Assembly: GCA_009699025.1 (NCBI GenBank)
Contig: WLOZ01000072.1
Span: 1-7,857 of the forward strand
Direction: 5' to 3'
Source: Actinomycetota bacterium
Lineage (GTDB): Bacteria > Actinomycetota > Actinomycetes > S36-B12 > CAIYMF01
Length of the DNA stretch: 7,857 nt
Shown here: positions 7,100-7,857 of the stretch, piece after piece
Position numbering within the stretch: the first letter of the stretch is position 1
Layout: each line of letters begins with the position of its first letter
Position numbers and translations under genes: made by a program
The notes under the pieces: model-generated
What the model saw: only the letters and a program-made list of their open reading frames with translations
What the model was told of the DNA's origin: nothing
Databases searched by the model: none

Positions 7100-7788
7100 T
7101 GGCACCTCGCATTGGCGTGGTGACTTTTCCCGGATCCCTCGACGATCGCGATGCGGCCCGAGCAGTGCGACTCGCCGGTGGCGAGTCGGTGTCGCTGTGG
7201 CATGGCGACGCCACCCTGCACGGGGTCGATGCCGTGGTGCTTCCAGGCGGTTTCTCGTACGGCGACTATCTGCGCTGTGGGGCGATCGCGCGGTTCTCGC
7301 CGGTCATGGGCCCGCTCGTCGACGCAGCGCGAGGGGGCATGCCCGTGCTCGGAATCTGCAATGGGTTTCAAATCCTGTGTGAGTCCCACCTGCTTCCGGG
7401 GGCGCTGACCCGCAACGACTCGCTGCACTTCATCTGTCGCGACCAGCGCCTGCGCATCGAAAGCACCAGCACCGCATGGACAAGCGAGTTCACCGAGGGC
7501 CAGGAAATCGTCGTGCCGCTCAAGAACGGTGAGGGTAGCTACGTGGCCGACGAGCGCACGCTTGATGCACTCGAGGCCGAGGGCCGGGTCGTGGCCCGGT
7601 ACCTCGAGGTCAACCCCAACGGAAGTCGGCGCGACATCGCTGGAATCAGTAACGAGGCTGGCAACGTCGTGGGGCTGATGCCGCACCCGGAGCACGCGGT
7701 CGAGGCGCTCACGGGCCCCACCACCGACGGCCTTGCCTTCTTCGCCTCGGTGCTTGGCTCGCTCGTGGCATCGGGGGCCACCCGATGA
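7099..7788 (+). CDS. purQ: Phosphoribosylformylglycinamidine synthase glutaminase subunit PurQ
   Basis: Class-I (triad) glutamine amidotransferase that hydrolyses glutamine and supplies ammonia to PurL for converting FGAR to FGAM. The 229 residues agree with the family (about 225). The N-terminus [19 protein letters not shown] (5-23) is typical, [17 protein letters not shown] (48-64) forms the oxyanion region, and the nucleophile Cys87 sits in [12 protein letters not shown]. His196 and Glu198 in [10 protein letters not shown] complete the triad. All catalytic residues are present. The ATG at 7099 overlaps the purS stop by one base and has GAGGA (7085-7089) 9 nt upstream. The frame is also open further 5' through the purS region, but nothing there resembles PurQ. 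The stop overlaps the purL start by ATGA. Confidence 0.97.
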   Translation: MAPRIGVVTFPGSLDDRDAARAVRLAGGESVSLWHGDATLHGVDAVVLPGGFSYGDYLRCGAIARFSPVMGPLVDAARGGMPVLGICNGFQILCESHLLPGALTRNDSLHFICRDQRLRIESTSTAWTSEFTEGQEIVVPLKNGEGSYVADERTLDALEAEGRVVARYLEVNPNGSRRDIAGISNEAGNVVGLMPHPEHAVEALTGPTTDGLAFFASVLGSLVASGATR

Positions 7789-7857
7789 ACGTCGACACCG
7801 TCGCCAATGCCGAGGCTAACCCCGAGACGTCTCAGCCCTTCGCTGCGCTCGGGCTCA
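7785..7857 (+). CDS. purL: PurL, FGAM synthetase large subunit (first 24 codons only)
   Basis: The reading frame starts at the ATG within the purQ stop (ATGA overlap) and runs open to the window edge. It encodes [20 protein letters not shown] followed by ALGL. This is the usual start of actinobacterial small PurL: a variable acidic head, then a QP(Y/F/W)xxLGL stretch before the first conserved helix. PurL is the ATP-dependent synthetase that uses PurQ-derived ammonia on FGAR. No catalytic residue is inside the window, so the call rests on position after purS-purQ and on this short N-terminal pattern. Confidence 0.88.
   Translation, partial: MNVDTVANAEANPETSQPFAALGL

Noticed and set aside
1..7857. 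Novel defence, mobile or CRISPR-like system
   Set aside because: No direct repeat array, transposase, integrase, terminal inverted repeats or toxin-antitoxin pair is visible; nearly all bases belong to recognisable metabolic genes.

Overview
The window is a typical piece of a high-GC, Gram-positive (Actinomycetota-like) chromosome. GC is high throughout, with strong G/C preference at third codon positions, GTG as well as ATG starts, TANNNT-type -10 boxes, one apparently leaderless gene, and protein sequences that look actinobacterial to me by memory (PurD, PurB, PurC, PurS, PurQ). Genus or family cannot be fixed from this stretch alone. Its core is de novo purine synthesis.

Layout. Bases 1-1101 hold the C-terminal four-fifths of a class-III PLP aminotransferase, followed after 4 nt by a small TPR-like protein of unknown function (1106-1576). 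A likely leaderless promoter (-10 at 1609-1614) then starts purD (1621-2931). purB (2955-4388), purC (4385-5290) and a galE-type epimerase gene (5287-6243) follow on the same strand; purB/purC and purC/galE overlap by 4 nt each, so the four genes look like one transcription unit. Next comes a scar-like interval of about 600 nt. It carries a minus-strand, N-terminally truncated relative of the DUF385/deazaflavin-dependent nitroreductase family (6253-6579) and about 270 nt without a convincing gene. A second promoter (-10 at 6792-6797) precedes purS (6848-7099), purQ (7099-7788) and the first 24 codons of purL (from 7785), which overlap each other by 1 and 4 nt.

How the genes work together. PurD makes glycinamide ribonucleotide (step 2). 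PurS, PurQ and PurL form the FGAM synthetase complex (step 4). PurC makes SAICAR and PurB cleaves it to AICAR; PurB also cleaves adenylosuccinate to AMP. PurF, PurN, PurM, PurE/K and PurH are not in the window. GalE is a sugar-nucleotide enzyme with no direct purine role, yet it appears translationally coupled to purC. The aminotransferase and TPR-like gene upstream are probably a separate unit.

I found no CRISPR array, insertion sequence, tRNA or rRNA, and no convincing rho-independent terminator. I do not see a novel system here. The points most worth a second look are the decayed gene splitting the purine cluster, galE coupled to purC, the uncharacterised TPR-like protein, and the leaderless purD promoter.
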